Shown piece by piece: positions 33,714 through 42,899 of a stretch of DNA of 43,007 bases. Location: the NCBI GenBank assembly GCA_015062055.1, contig SUVK01000019.1:1-43007 (forward strand), in the 5' to 3' direction. The stretch comes from Akkermansiaceae bacterium. Lineage in GTDB: Bacteria > Verrucomicrobiota > Verrucomicrobiia > Verrucomicrobiales > Akkermansiaceae. The position numbers and the translations under genes are program-made. A model generated the notes under the pieces. The model saw only the letters and a list, made by a program, of their open reading frames with translations, did no database searches and was not told the origin of the DNA. Each line of letters begins with the position of its first letter. The stretch's first letter is position 1.

Positions 33714-34751
33714 ATGCTACAGCTCATCAAGACAGACAGTTTGTTTGCGGTCATGTTAATCAATTGGTTCATACCGATTGTGCTGCCGTTTGTACTCTCC
33801 ATGTTTATCGGGCCGCGATTAATCGCCATTTTGCGAGCCATGAAAGCGGGCCAACCCATACGCGAGGCAAGCAAAGGGGTGCTGGCACCCGAGCACAGCA
33901 GCAAAGTAGGCACCCCCACCATGGGTGGTATCATGATTATCGGCCTGATTCTGCTCACCATTTTACTGTGTGCCGATTTGACCGATGCCCGCATTCACTG
34001 TATCTTGTTGGTCTCCTGCGTTACCGCGTTTCTCGGTTTCTTGGATGACTACGCCAAAATCACCAAAAAGAGCAGTGATGGTGTGAGTGGCAAGTTCAAA
34101 ATTGCCCTGCAGTTCGTAGCCGCACTTGGCTGCGCGTTTTACTTATATTACAGTCTGCCGAAACTCACTTACCTCTACATCCCCTTCTACGGATATTGCG
34201 ACATCGGCTTCTTGTTCATACCTCTGGCACTTTTGGTCATTATAGGAGCCTCTAACGCCGTGAACCTGACAGATGGTTTAGACGGTTTGGCAAGTGGTTG
34301 TATGATTATCGTGGCACTTGCGTACTTGTTGATTTTGCCGCCCGTTTTCAGCCCGGTTATGTTGGCCGTGGCAGCAGCCTGCGCGGGGTTCTTGTGGTTC
34401 AACAGTCACCCGGCACGCGTATTCATGGGCGATACCGGCTCTTTGGCTTTGGGCGGGTTATTGGGTACGGTGGCCGTATGCAGCTGCACGCCGTTTTTGC
34501 TGGTTATCATCGGTGGTGTATTTGTAGCAGAGGCCTGCTCGGTCATGATTCAGGTGTTCTGGTTTAAATACACACGCAAAAAATATGGCGAGGGGCGCAG
34601 ATTCTTCTTGATGGCTCCTATTCACCACCATTATGAGAAAAAAGGGTGGAGCGAAACGCAGGTTTGTGTGCGTTTCTGGCTCATCACGCTCTTGCTTTCT
34701 TTGCTCGGTTATGGTATCTTCTTGGCAGACGCACTCAAACCCATTCTTTAA
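33714..34751 (+). CDS. mraY: Phospho-MurNAc-pentapeptide translocase MraY
   Basis: A 345-residue polytopic membrane enzyme that transfers phospho-MurNAc-pentapeptide to undecaprenyl phosphate, giving lipid I. About ten hydrophobic segments are present. Catalytic motifs are FLDDYAKI (about 104-111), NLTDGLDGLA (184-193) and FMGDTGSLALGG (about 238-249), and a final HHHYEKKGWSE segment (about 305-315) holds the conserved histidines. It is a little shorter than E. coli MraY (360), and the N terminus looks complete. It follows murF after 9 nt. Confidence 0.96.
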   Translation: MLQLIKTDSLFAVMLINWFIPIVLPFVLSMFIGPRLIAILRAMKAGQPIREASKGVLAPEHSSKVGTPTMGGIMIIGLILLTILLCADLTDARIHCILLVSCVTAFLGFLDDYAKITKKSSDGVSGKFKIALQFVAALGCAFYLYYSLPKLTYLYIPFYGYCDIGFLFIPLALLVIIGASNAVNLTDGLDGLASGCMIIVALAYLLILPPVFSPVMLAVAAACAGFLWFNSHPARVFMGDTGSLALGGLLGTVAVCSCTPFLLVIIGGVFVAEACSVMIQVFWFKYTRKKYGEGRRFFLMAPIHHHYEKKGWSETQVCVRFWLITLLLSLLGYGIFLADALKPIL

Positions 34752-34769
34752 TCTACACTCTGTTCTACC

Positions 34770-36080
34770 ATGAATCTTAACGGTAAAAAAGTTGCAGTAC
34801 TCGGATGCGGCCGCAGCGGCGTATCCGCAGCGCGCTTGGCATTAGCCAAAGGCGCATCAGAGGTGTGCATTTTCGACTCCTCACCCCATGCAGCGTGCGC
34901 TGATAGCACCTTGCAGTTCGTACCGGGCGCAACAGAGGCCGATGCCCGCAACTTTGCAGCAGAGCTCGTGGTGCTCTCTCCCGGTATCGAGGCCGATATA
35001 CCGTGGACACTCGCCTTCACCTGCAGCGGGGCACCCATCATCGGGGAAATTGAGCTGGGTTATAATTATTTCAACGGGCAAATCATAGCCATTACCGGCA
35101 CAAATGGAAAAACCACCACCACTGCCCTGCTGGAGCACATTTTGCTGCAAGCCGGCAAAACAGCCAAAGCCTGTGGCAACTACGGCTACCCCTTCTGCGA
35201 TGTTGTTATGGAGCCCGAGCAGCCGGAAATTGCCGTGCTTGAGGTATCCTCCTTCCAAATGGAGACCATACAAGCATTCTGCCCCGATGTAGCGATTTGG
35301 CTCAACTTTGCCCCCGACCACATGGACCGCTACACCAAGGTAGAGGACTACTACAACGCCAAGTTGCGCATCTTTGAAAACATGACAGCCGACCAACTGG
35401 CTATCGTGCGCGTAGGCGAAAACCTGCCCGAGCTTACCCCCCGCGTGCAAGAGTTCTCGGCAGAGATCGGCAGCGGGCAACTGTATTACCAACAAAACTA
35501 CATTATGGAGGCAGGCCGCCCCCTCATGGGGCTGCGTGGCACCGCCATGGAGCAAGCCCACAATGCCGAAAACTCTATGGCAGCCATATTGGCATGCCGA
35601 GCTATCGGCCTGAGCGATCCCGAAATAGAACAAGGCATCCGTACCTTCTGTCCCCCCGGGCACCGTTGCGAAACCGTGGCAGAGATGGACGGTGTACTGT
35701 GGCTCAACGACTCCAAGAGCACCAACCTGCATTCTACCGAGGCTGCCGTACGCTCCCAAACCCGCCCCATCGTTTTGATAGCCGGCGGCAAAGATAAAGG
35801 CTTAGACTACACAGCCATCAACCCCATGCTCGAGCTCAAAGCCCGCTGCTGCATCGTGTTCGGCCAAATAGCCGACCAATTAGAAAACACATTTACCCCG
35901 GTATGCAAAACCATCAAGGTAGAAACCGTAGAGCAAGCCGTTGGCGCTGCAGCCAAAGAAGCACAACGAGGCGATGTAGTATTGTTCTCGCCGGGCACCT
36001 CATCCTTTGACCAATTCACAGGCTACGTACAGCGAGGTCAATGTTTCCGCGATGCCGTTCTTAAAACCCTTAACCTCTAA
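34770..36080 (+). CDS. murD: UDP-MurNAc-L-alanine-D-glutamate ligase MurD
   Basis: A 436-residue Mur ligase that adds D-glutamate to UDP-MurNAc-L-Ala. The N-terminal Rossmann-like domain begins VAVLGCGRSGVSAARLA (about 8-24). The ATP P-loop GTNGKTT is at 110-116, and the central domain includes LNFAPDHMDRY (about 178-188). The C-terminal domain has NDSKSTNLHST and AGGKDKGLDY. Length matches the family (about 440). MurD substrate supply needs MurC, which is not in the window. The next gene starts 22 nt after the stop. Confidence 0.96.
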   Translation: MNLNGKKVAVLGCGRSGVSAARLALAKGASEVCIFDSSPHAACADSTLQFVPGATEADARNFAAELVVLSPGIEADIPWTLAFTCSGAPIIGEIELGYNYFNGQIIAITGTNGKTTTTALLEHILLQAGKTAKACGNYGYPFCDVVMEPEQPEIAVLEVSSFQMETIQAFCPDVAIWLNFAPDHMDRYTKVEDYYNAKLRIFENMTADQLAIVRVGENLPELTPRVQEFSAEIGSGQLYYQQNYIMEAGRPLMGLRGTAMEQAHNAENSMAAILACRAIGLSDPEIEQGIRTFCPPGHRCETVAEMDGVLWLNDSKSTNLHSTEAAVRSQTRPIVLIAGGKDKGLDYTAINPMLELKARCCIVFGQIADQLENTFTPVCKTIKVETVEQAVGAAAKEAQRGDVVLFSPGTSSFDQFTGYVQRGQCFRDAVLKTLNL

Positions 36081-36102
36081 TCCATTTCTCCCCCTCCCTT
36101 TT

Positions 36103-36993
36103 ATGCAACATCGTCCGCAATCTACATACCGCAACTCCGGGCTTGCCCGCACCAAGGTCAAACAAAACAAGTTTGTTGCTCTTTGCAGCCGTATCTTTAT
36201 GCAATCCAGCGAAATCGGGCTGGTAGAAGACCGCAGTAACAGCACCACCATCATCCGCATTATTGTGGGGCTTTTGCTGGTACACCTCATCATCATAGGT
36301 GGCATTATCCTGCATGGCAAGGTAGACAATACCCTGCCTACAGAGGGCTCTGCCTTGGCAGCCCCCCCCACTGCTGCGACCTTAAACCTCACCGCCCCCG
36401 GCAGCGCAATAACGGCGCCATCCACCCCGGTTGCGCCCCCTGCCCCGGTACCCGGCCCCACGGTTAACCCGACCCCGCATATTACCCAAAACACACCTGC
36501 CAATGCGGAAGAAACAGCTACCCCCACCCCGGTAGTAGCAGATACCCCGAAGCCGGACACCCCTGCAAGCGACACCGCAACACCTGCACACGATGCCCCC
36601 TACAAAACAGTAACGGTTGTTTCGGGCGATACACTCTACAGCATCGCTCAGCGCAACGGCGTAACTCAAGAAGCCATCTTGGCTATCAACCCGGCAATTA
36701 AAGACCCGGCCAGACTGTCAGCCGGTAATAAAATACGCATTCCGCTGCCGGCCGACTCAGACGAAGCCAAACAAGCTGCAGCCCAGCGTGAAGCCGAGCG
36801 CATAGAAGCAGAGGGCCTTCCCTACGTTGTACAACCCGGCGATAACCTCAGTAAACTCGAAAGACGCTTCGGCACAACCATTAAGGCTATTCAAAAGCTT
36901 AACAACATGGGCAACAGTGTTGACCTGAAAGCAGGTCAGACCCTCATGATTCCGGCAACGCCAAAAGCTAAACAGAAACTTCTCAAAAAATAA
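36103..36993 (+). CDS. Membrane-anchored protein with two LysM domains
   Basis: A 296-residue protein. I place the start at MQHRPQ (36103), just after murD. An alternative upstream frame would overlap murD. A basic cytoplasmic N terminus is followed by a single membrane helix (about 48-70, IIRIIVGLLLVHLIIIGGIIL), a Pro/Thr/Ala-rich linker (about 85-165) and two LysM peptidoglycan-binding domains at about 168-215 (VVSGDTLYSIAQRNG) and 240-285 (VVQPGDNLSKLERRFG). A charged helix joins the two. It would reach through the periplasm to bind glycan strands. Its place inside the dcw cluster between murD and ftsW suggests a role in septal wall synthesis. No catalytic domain is present. Confidence 0.85.
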   Translation: MQHRPQSTYRNSGLARTKVKQNKFVALCSRIFMQSSEIGLVEDRSNSTTIIRIIVGLLLVHLIIIGGIILHGKVDNTLPTEGSALAAPPTAATLNLTAPGSAITAPSTPVAPPAPVPGPTVNPTPHITQNTPANAEETATPTPVVADTPKPDTPASDTATPAHDAPYKTVTVVSGDTLYSIAQRNGVTQEAILAINPAIKDPARLSAGNKIRIPLPADSDEAKQAAAQREAERIEAEGLPYVVQPGDNLSKLERRFGTTIKAIQKLNNMGNSVDLKAGQTLMIPATPKAKQKLLKK

Positions 36994-37012
36994 ATAGGCC
37001 GTCCCATTACAC

Positions 37013-38158
37013 ATGTCCACACGACTGAGCATCATTTGCATATGGTTTTGCTGCATTGCGCTGCTGATTATCGGTATCGTGATGGTGGCAAGCACAGGCA
37101 CCGGTGCATCAGGCAGCTCTGAAGCCTCAGACGCTATCTTCAAACAAGGGCTATTTGCCTGCATCGGCATAGGTGGAGCAATAGCCCTCAGCCATTTAGA
37201 TTACCACTGGTACCGCGACCGTGTTTGGCCGTACTTATGGATACTATGCGTCATTTTGCTCATCTTGTGCTTTGTGCCATGGATTGGTAAAGAAGTGAAC
37301 GGAGAGTACCGATGGTTGGACTTGAAAGTCGTAACCTTTCAACCGAGTGAAGCCGCCAAGTGCATCTTAATGATGACCTTGGCGCACTGGTATACGACCC
37401 ACCGAGAAGTAGCGGGCAGATTTTGGCAAGGGTTTGTATGGCCGGGTATAAGATTTGCCATACCGTTGCTACTGATATTGGTAGAAAAGGACATGGGCAC
37501 GGCAGCCGCATTAGCCGTATCGGGTTTTTGCGTCATGTTTGTGGCAGGCACGCGCTATTGGATTCTTCTTTTAGCCCTCATCATCGGGGCTCTGGTGCTC
37601 TATTACATGGCAACGGGCAGTGCCAACCGCATGGAGCGTATCTACGCTTGGCAAAACACCGAGGCGCACCAGCATGGTGCCGGCCGCCAGCAGTGGATTG
37701 CTTATGTGTCCCTCACCATGGGTGGTGTAGATGGCACCGGCTTGGGCAACAGCATCCATAAATACGGCAGTTTACCCTTTGCTCACACCGACTTCGTGTT
37801 TGCCGTTGTCGGGGAGGAGTGGGGCTTCATTGGCACGGCCGGCGTACTGTTCCTCTTCACCTTAATGACTTTGGCAGGTATCGTCTTGGCCTTGCAGATA
37901 CGAGATACATTCGGGCGACTGCTGGCAGTGGGATTGGTATGCACCATATTCTGGCCGGCCGTGCTTAACATGATGGTCGTAACAGCCATTTTGCCCAACA
38001 CCGGTTTGCCCTTGCCTTTCATCAGTTACGGTGGTACCAATTTAGTATGTTCGATTTTAGCCGTGGGTATTCTTACCAGTATTCAGCGCAAGACCCCCAC
38101 CATCAGAAAGAGTTTCTTACCATTACGAAGACGCCACGAACAAAATAACAAGCCATGA
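37013..38158 (+). CDS. ftsW: Septal SEDS glycosyltransferase FtsW
   Basis: A 381-residue polytopic SEDS-family protein that polymerises lipid II into septal glycan strands, working with the class B PBP encoded upstream. About ten hydrophobic segments are visible. The region GKEVNGEYRWLDL (about 84-96) and the C-terminal PFISYGGTNLV (about 334-344) are SEDS signatures, and KDMGTA with a following acidic loop segment fits the family. The stop overlaps murG in ATGA. Position next to murG and the LysM gene supports FtsW over RodA. Confidence 0.94.
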   Translation: MSTRLSIICIWFCCIALLIIGIVMVASTGTGASGSSEASDAIFKQGLFACIGIGGAIALSHLDYHWYRDRVWPYLWILCVILLILCFVPWIGKEVNGEYRWLDLKVVTFQPSEAAKCILMMTLAHWYTTHREVAGRFWQGFVWPGIRFAIPLLLILVEKDMGTAAALAVSGFCVMFVAGTRYWILLLALIIGALVLYYMATGSANRMERIYAWQNTEAHQHGAGRQQWIAYVSLTMGGVDGTGLGNSIHKYGSLPFAHTDFVFAVVGEEWGFIGTAGVLFLFTLMTLAGIVLALQIRDTFGRLLAVGLVCTIFWPAVLNMMVVTAILPNTGLPLPFISYGGTNLVCSILAVGILTSIQRKTPTIRKSFLPLRRRHEQNNKP

Positions 38159-39237
38159 ACAAGAAGCTTAATATCATCATAGCATGTGGTGGCACCGGTG
38201 GTCACCTGTTCCCGGGCATAGCAGTAGCACAACAGCTCAAAGCTATGGGCCATCGCCCGGTTTTGTTAATTTCCCGCAAAGATGTGGATGCCGAAGCCTC
38301 TAAAAAGTACGGGGACTTAGAGTTTCACACCGTGCAAGCCATAGCCAAGCCGAAGTTATTGTCTTGGCGCACCCCGGGCTTTTTATGGAAACTGATGCGC
38401 ACCTATTTTACCTGCAAGAAGATAGTGCGCAGCGTGCAGGCAGATGTCGTCATCGGCATGGGGGGCTTTACCTCGATGCCCCCTGTACGAGCCGGCAGAA
38501 AGCTGGGCCTGCGCACCTATGTGCACGACAGCAACGCCATGCCCGGCAAGTCTAACCGCATGACGGCACGCTGGTGCACGGCGGTCTTGTTGGGGCTCAA
38601 AGAAGCTGAGGCACACTTCCCCGGCAGCCACTGCATTGTCACCGGCACCCCGGTCAGAGAAGAATTATTGCATCTTCCCACCACAGAAGAAGCCAGAACC
38701 CGACTCGGTCTACCGCAAGACAAACCGGTTATCTTAGTAACGGGGGGGTCGCAAGGTGCCCGCAATCTCAACTCCATGCTCATAGAGGCAGCCAAAGCAG
38801 ACCCCGATGTATTCTACTTTGTCATTGCCGGCAAACTTGATTACGAGCGAGTCAACGGCTTGGCTGCGGGTGCAGCCAACATCAAAGTCATCGGCTTCTG
38901 CGCCGACATGCCCTCTGCCTACGCAGCAGCAGACGGCGTTATAGCCCGAGCCGGGGCATCAACCCTTACCGAGCTCTCCCTCATCGGCAAAGCGTGTTTG
39001 CTGGTACCATACCCCTTTGCGGCAGATGATCACCAAACATACAACGCCAAGGTATTTACTCAAGAAGGTGCAGCCACTATGTGCAAGCAAGATGAGTTAA
39101 CCAATGAGGTTGTGCACCAATTTGTCCATAACATCATCTTGCAACCTCAAGCACGCCAAGCCATGGAGCAAGCCATGCGCCGACAAGCGCGCCCCGATGC
39201 AGCAGCGTGCATAGCCCGTACCATTACTACCCCGTAA
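38155..39237 (+). CDS. murG: Lipid II synthase MurG
   Basis: A 360-residue glycosyltransferase (GT28) that adds GlcNAc from UDP-GlcNAc to lipid I at the inner face of the membrane. The N-terminal G-loop CGGTGGHLFPG (about 11-21), the second-domain loop GGSQGARNLN (about 197-206) and the donor-binding RAGASTLTELSLIGKACLLV region (about 265-284) are complete. Length is typical. It is coupled to ftsW by an ATGA overlap. In many bacteria murC follows, but here the next gene is a large ankyrin protein. Confidence 0.96.
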   Translation: MNKKLNIIIACGGTGGHLFPGIAVAQQLKAMGHRPVLLISRKDVDAEASKKYGDLEFHTVQAIAKPKLLSWRTPGFLWKLMRTYFTCKKIVRSVQADVVIGMGGFTSMPPVRAGRKLGLRTYVHDSNAMPGKSNRMTARWCTAVLLGLKEAEAHFPGSHCIVTGTPVREELLHLPTTEEARTRLGLPQDKPVILVTGGSQGARNLNSMLIEAAKADPDVFYFVIAGKLDYERVNGLAAGAANIKVIGFCADMPSAYAAADGVIARAGASTLTELSLIGKACLLVPYPFAADDHQTYNAKVFTQEGAATMCKQDELTNEVVHQFVHNIILQPQARQAMEQAMRRQARPDAAACIARTITTP

Positions 39238-39264
39238 GTCGCACCTCTGTGTTTCTGTTAAGGC

Positions 39265-42200
39265 ATGAGACTGAAAGGAAGAGATATGATGACCATCTCG
39301 CTGGGCGTATCGTCCGCACTGTGTCTCTATCTCTACACACTCGGTACTGACGATGCCCCCCCAAGCGACGCAGAAACTACAGAGCAGGCATACGAGCAGT
39401 TAGCGGCCCGAGGTATCGGTACTCAAGATATACCCGCCAAAATACTGCAGGCAGCCGCCGAGGGTGACACAGACTTGCTGCGCATACTACTTACCGTACA
39501 CAGTAACCATATACCCACAGACCCTTGGGGCAATACCCCCCTGCACTTGGCAGCGATGAACGGCCATCAAAATGTATGCGATTTATGGCCGACTCAGCAT
39601 CATATCTTTGACCTCACCAATGCCCAGGGGCAAACACCTCTGCATTTGGCGGCCATGTCGGGGTGGGCCGAGTGCGCCGCACTCCTCATCAAAAAAGAAT
39701 CAACAGTCGACGCGACAGATTCGCTGGGGTACACCCCCTTGCTGTATGCCGCAGAAGCCGGGCATACAACCTGTGTGGCATGCCTGCTGCAAGCGGGAGC
39801 CTCTACACGCGCACGCACGGCACAAAACCAAACCATAAAAGAACTGGCTCGGCACCAGCCCGAGGTAATAGCCTTGCTGGCAGAAAGAGCCCCAAAAGAG
39901 CCGGAACCCGTTGCTACCGCCCCCGCAGATAAACAGCAAGATAATTCGCTGCCCACCTACAACATATACTCCGGTGCCCCCATCGTCCAAGCCATACGCA
40001 AACATGATAAAGACTTGGTTGCCAAGCATATCAAAGAAGGGCTAAGCCTGAATCACAGGGAAAATAATCATTTACCGCTTCTTCATATAGCCATAGAAGA
40101 AAGGCAGCCCGATATAGTAGAGCTGTTGCTGCAAGCCGGTGTTTCCCCCAACTCGGTTGCCGGCAACGGTGAACCGGCCCTACACGTTGCAGCGGCACGG
40201 GGCGCCACAGAGTGTCTCAAGCTCCTGATTGCAAACAAGGCCGATGTACACCGTAAACACAACGGAGAAACGGCCTTGGTAGCCGCCATCGTTGGCAAAA
40301 AGAAAGAGTGTGTGGAGTTACTGATACAAGCAGGCGCCAATGTTAATGAGCTGAGCGGCAATGGCAAAACACCGCTTGTAAAAGCAGCAGAAATCGGCGA
40401 CAATGCCATTATTAAACTTTTGCTCCGTCACGGTGCCCACATCAATTCTTCCCCCACCCATCAATTTGCCTTAATCTCATCCATTCGAGGCAAACACACC
40501 GATTGCGTCAGGACCATGCTGGAGACATGTGCCAATCTGGCATTTAACCCCAACAGTTACCTTTCGCCACTGCACTCGGCAGCAGAAACCAACGCCGTTG
40601 ATTGCATCCCCCTTTTGATACAAGCCGGTGCCCCGGTTAATGATTGCGACAAATACCTGCGCACTCCCTTACATTATGCCGGGGCGCAAGGCCATGAGGC
40701 AGGCTTGACCACGCTACTTAACTGTGGGGCAAACCCAAACGCCTGCGATAAATACCAAACCACGCCATTACATGTTGTCGTCGAAAAAGGTTTTCAATCC
40801 TGCGTTCGTATATTGTGTGAAGCAGGTGCCACCCCCGACATCACCAACCAAAAAGGCTACACCGCCCTGCATATTGCCGCACAATACGGCCAAGACGATT
40901 GTATACCGATTCTTTTAGAAGCCGGGGCAAACCCCGACATTGTCACCCCACAGGGCGAAACCGCTATGGACTTGGCAACCAGGCAACTCAACCCCGCATG
41001 CGTTCGCGCCCTCGCCGTAGGTATACTTAAAAGAAAAGGCATAACAGAGCCCGGTGCCGATGCCCTCCTCACCGCAGCCCGTGCAAACGACTTCGAAACC
41101 ATCTGCCTGCTCGCAGATGCCGGTGTCGCCCCCACCGCCGAGATTCTTCATATACTTGCCGCTCATGGCAACTGCCAAGCTCTCATCAAACTGCTCCCCG
41201 ACAGCGCCCCCGACCTTTACCTCAACAATGAGAGCGAATCTCTGCTACACACTGCGGCTCGCGCCGGGCATGTACCATGCGTCATTACCCTCATTCATTT
41301 GAATATACCCGTCGACCACAAAAATAAGGACGGCAAAACAGCGTTTGACACCGCAACGGAAAACAATCACCCTAAATGTGCAGAGCTGTTGCAAGCAGCT
41401 CATAAACTTGCAGAAAAAGGTCACCTGCCCGGCTCGTATAATGATGCACTCATCCTCATGGCAGAGCGCGGCGACCATATCAACCTGACTAGGCTCATTG
41501 ATTTGGGTGCCGATATTCACTACTCCGACCAAAACGGCAACACGGCTTTGCATGCAGCAGCCGGACACAAAACCGTTACCTGCACCAGAAAACTCTTATC
41601 TGCCGGTGCCCAACCCGATACCCTTAACAAAGATGATAAAACCCCCTTAATGATAGCAACAGAGAAAGGGTTAAGCAGCAATGTAAGGGCTTTGTTAGAT
41701 CGTGGCGCAACCGCTGATTTTATGGGTGGCAGTGACTCTGCAGCCACGCTGGCCGTCAAGACAAACCAAAAAGAATGTTTGCAAATTCTGCTTGATAAAG
41801 GGGCCGATGTAAACTCACAAGACCGCATGCAAAAATCGTTGCTCCTTCTGGCAACCATGGCCAACAACCACGATCTCATGCAGATTCTCATCGAACGCGG
41901 GGCAGATGTCAACCTTATCGTAAACGGAGAACCACTCTTATTCAGCGTCATTCAAGTGGCCGAGCCCTACACCCTGCGCATGCTGATTCAAACCGGTAAA
42001 CTCAATCTCCAATACGTAGACCCGGATGGCAAAACGGCCATGCATGTGGCTGCCCAACATGGTAACATTGCGGCTGTATCTCTTCTACACCAAGCCGGCG
42101 TGCGTGTCGATACTCGCGATAATGAAGGCTTAACCATAGCTCACTATGCTGCCCGCAGCGGCCATGCCGAATTGCTGCGCCAAATCATCGCTGCAGGGTT

Positions 42201-42294
42201 CCCCTGCAACCTCCCCGACTACCGCAACCACACCCCATTATATTACGCCGAACAAGGCGGACACACGGATTGTGTGGAGCTGTTAAAAGAATAA
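39265..42294 (+). CDS. Large ankyrin-repeat protein with N-terminal membrane anchor or signal
   Basis: A 1009-residue protein made almost entirely of ankyrin repeats. The N terminus has a basic stretch and one hydrophobic segment (about 9-27, MTISLGVSSALCLYLYTLG), so it is exported or anchored in the membrane. About 27 repeats of roughly 33 residues fill about 85-1005, interrupted near 195-235 by a Pro/Ala-rich break. Many repeats share the 'C...LL..GA' pattern seen in the metzincin-ankyrin protein, but no HEXXH or other catalytic motif is present. ATG codons at 39286 and 39289 follow a Shine-Dalgarno-like AAGGAAGAG. The 39265 start keeps the positively charged n-region. It lies 27 nt after murG on the same strand with no terminator, so it may be transcribed with the dcw cluster. 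Confidence 0.88.
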   Translation: MRLKGRDMMTISLGVSSALCLYLYTLGTDDAPPSDAETTEQAYEQLAARGIGTQDIPAKILQAAAEGDTDLLRILLTVHSNHIPTDPWGNTPLHLAAMNGHQNVCDLWPTQHHIFDLTNAQGQTPLHLAAMSGWAECAALLIKKESTVDATDSLGYTPLLYAAEAGHTTCVACLLQAGASTRARTAQNQTIKELARHQPEVIALLAERAPKEPEPVATAPADKQQDNSLPTYNIYSGAPIVQAIRKHDKDLVAKHIKEGLSLNHRENNHLPLLHIAIEERQPDIVELLLQAGVSPNSVAGNGEPALHVAAARGATECLKLLIANKADVHRKHNGETALVAAIVGKKKECVELLIQAGANVNELSGNGKTPLVKAAEIGDNAIIKLLLRHGAHINSSPTHQFALISSIRGKHTDCVRTMLETCANLAFNPNSYLSPLHSAAETNAVDCIPLLIQAGAPVNDCDKYLRTPLHYAGAQGHEAGLTTLLNCGANPNACDKYQTTPLHVVVEKGFQSCVRILCEAGATPDITNQKGYTALHIAAQYGQDDCIPILLEAGANPDIVTPQGETAMDLATRQLNPACVRALAVGILKRKGITEPGADALLTAARANDFETICLLADAGVAPTAEILHILAAHGNCQALIKLLPDSAPDLYLNNESESLLHTAARAGHVPCVITLIHLNIPVDHKNKDGKTAFDTATENNHPKCAELLQAAHKLAEKGHLPGSYNDALILMAERGDHINLTRLIDLGADIHYSDQNGNTALHAAAGHKTVTCTRKLLSAGAQPDTLNKDDKTPLMIATEKGLSSNVRALLDRGATADFMGGSDSAATLAVKTNQKECLQILLDKGADVNSQDRMQKSLLLLATMANNHDLMQILIERGADVNLIVNGEPLLFSVIQVAEPYTLRMLIQTGKLNLQYVDPDGKTAMHVAAQHGNIAAVSLLHQAGVRVDTRDNEGLTIAHYAARSGHAELLRQIIAAGFPCNLPDYRNHTPLYYAEQGGHTDCVELLKE

Positions 42295-42418
42295 TATCCC
42301 GGAGCGCTCTCTGCCTCGTATGATTCTGTTATAGCCGCACCCGCCGAACGCATGTTATCCTATAGAAATAAAAGGGTATCAACAAGTTAAAAAAATTGTT
42401 ATCGGACCTAATTTAGGC

Positions 42419-42448
42419 TTGACGCGTGTACAGTCTATACGCTAGTAT
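42419..42448 (+). promoter_or_regulatory. Candidate promoter upstream of the TRL-like gene
   Basis: TTGACG (42419-42424) and TAGTAT (42443-42448) are 18 bp apart in an AT-rich region. The start site would fall about 110 nt before the lipoprotein ATG and only a few nucleotides before the ATG of the small open frame at 42461. Confidence 0.4.
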
Positions 42449-42460
42449 AACGGTTATTAT

Positions 42461-42544
42461 ATGGCAGCCGGAAACTATACCGGCAACAACTTGATTCTGC
42501 AATTTACGAATCAAGCCATATCGGTAAATATAGGGAACCAATAA
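42461..42544 (+). CDS. Possible 27-residue small protein or leader peptide
   Basis: A short open frame (MAAGNYTGN..., 27 codons, ending TAA at 42542-42544) that starts 12 nt after a candidate -10 box, the same spacing seen at confirmed-looking genes here, and stops 21 nt before the TRL-like gene. Its middle contains a 7 bp inverted repeat (TTGATTC at 42491-42497, GAATCAA at 42508-42514). It has no recognisable motif, and a frame this short can arise by chance. Confidence 0.25.
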   Translation: MAAGNYTGNNLILQFTNQAISVNIGNQ

Positions 42545-42565
42545 CACATCAACCACGCAAATAAC

Positions 42566-42868
42566 ATGAAAAAGATATTACTGGCATGCATGAGCATCGG
42601 CCTCTTAAGCAGTTGTTCAGATGTTATGACAACGGGTATGTTGTACACCAATGTAACAACACCTGCCGGCGTTACATCTGCACCGGGTAACAAAGTCGGC
42701 AAATCCTCCTGCGTATCCGTTTTAGGATTGGTTGCAATAGGCGATGCATCTATAAAAGCAGCCAAGATTAACGGAAGAATCAACGCTGTTTCCTCTGTAG
42801 ATGCTCAAAAACAAGTTCTGCTAATGGGGCTTATTGCCCGTACCACGACCATCGTAACCGGAAACTAA
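42566..42868 (+). CDS. TRL-like family lipoprotein
   Basis: A 100-residue predicted lipoprotein. The signal peptide has a lipobox (GLLSSC, Cys at about 17), so it should be anchored in a membrane facing the periplasm. The mature part matches the TRL-like family: GMLYTNVTTPAGVT, GKSSCVSVLGLVAIGDASI and AKINGRINAVSSVD, ending in IVTG. The family is small, of unknown function, and common in Gram-negative bacteria, often in several copies. The start ATG follows CAAATAAC with no Shine-Dalgarno sequence. It is complete in this window. Confidence 0.8.
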   Translation: MKKILLACMSIGLLSSCSDVMTTGMLYTNVTTPAGVTSAPGNKVGKSSCVSVLGLVAIGDASIKAAKINGRINAVSSVDAQKQVLLMGLIARTTTIVTGN

Positions 42869-42899
42869 AGTCGACATATGGCAAAAAAAGGGCACTGCG

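Larger units (their letters stand above)
42295..42565. other. Gap between ankyrin gene and TRL-like lipoprotein
   Basis: About 270 bases. No clear terminator follows the ankyrin gene. An AT-rich stretch near 42360-42410 precedes a candidate promoter (42419-42448). A 27-codon open frame begins at 42461. The rest holds nothing recognisable. Confidence 0.4.
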
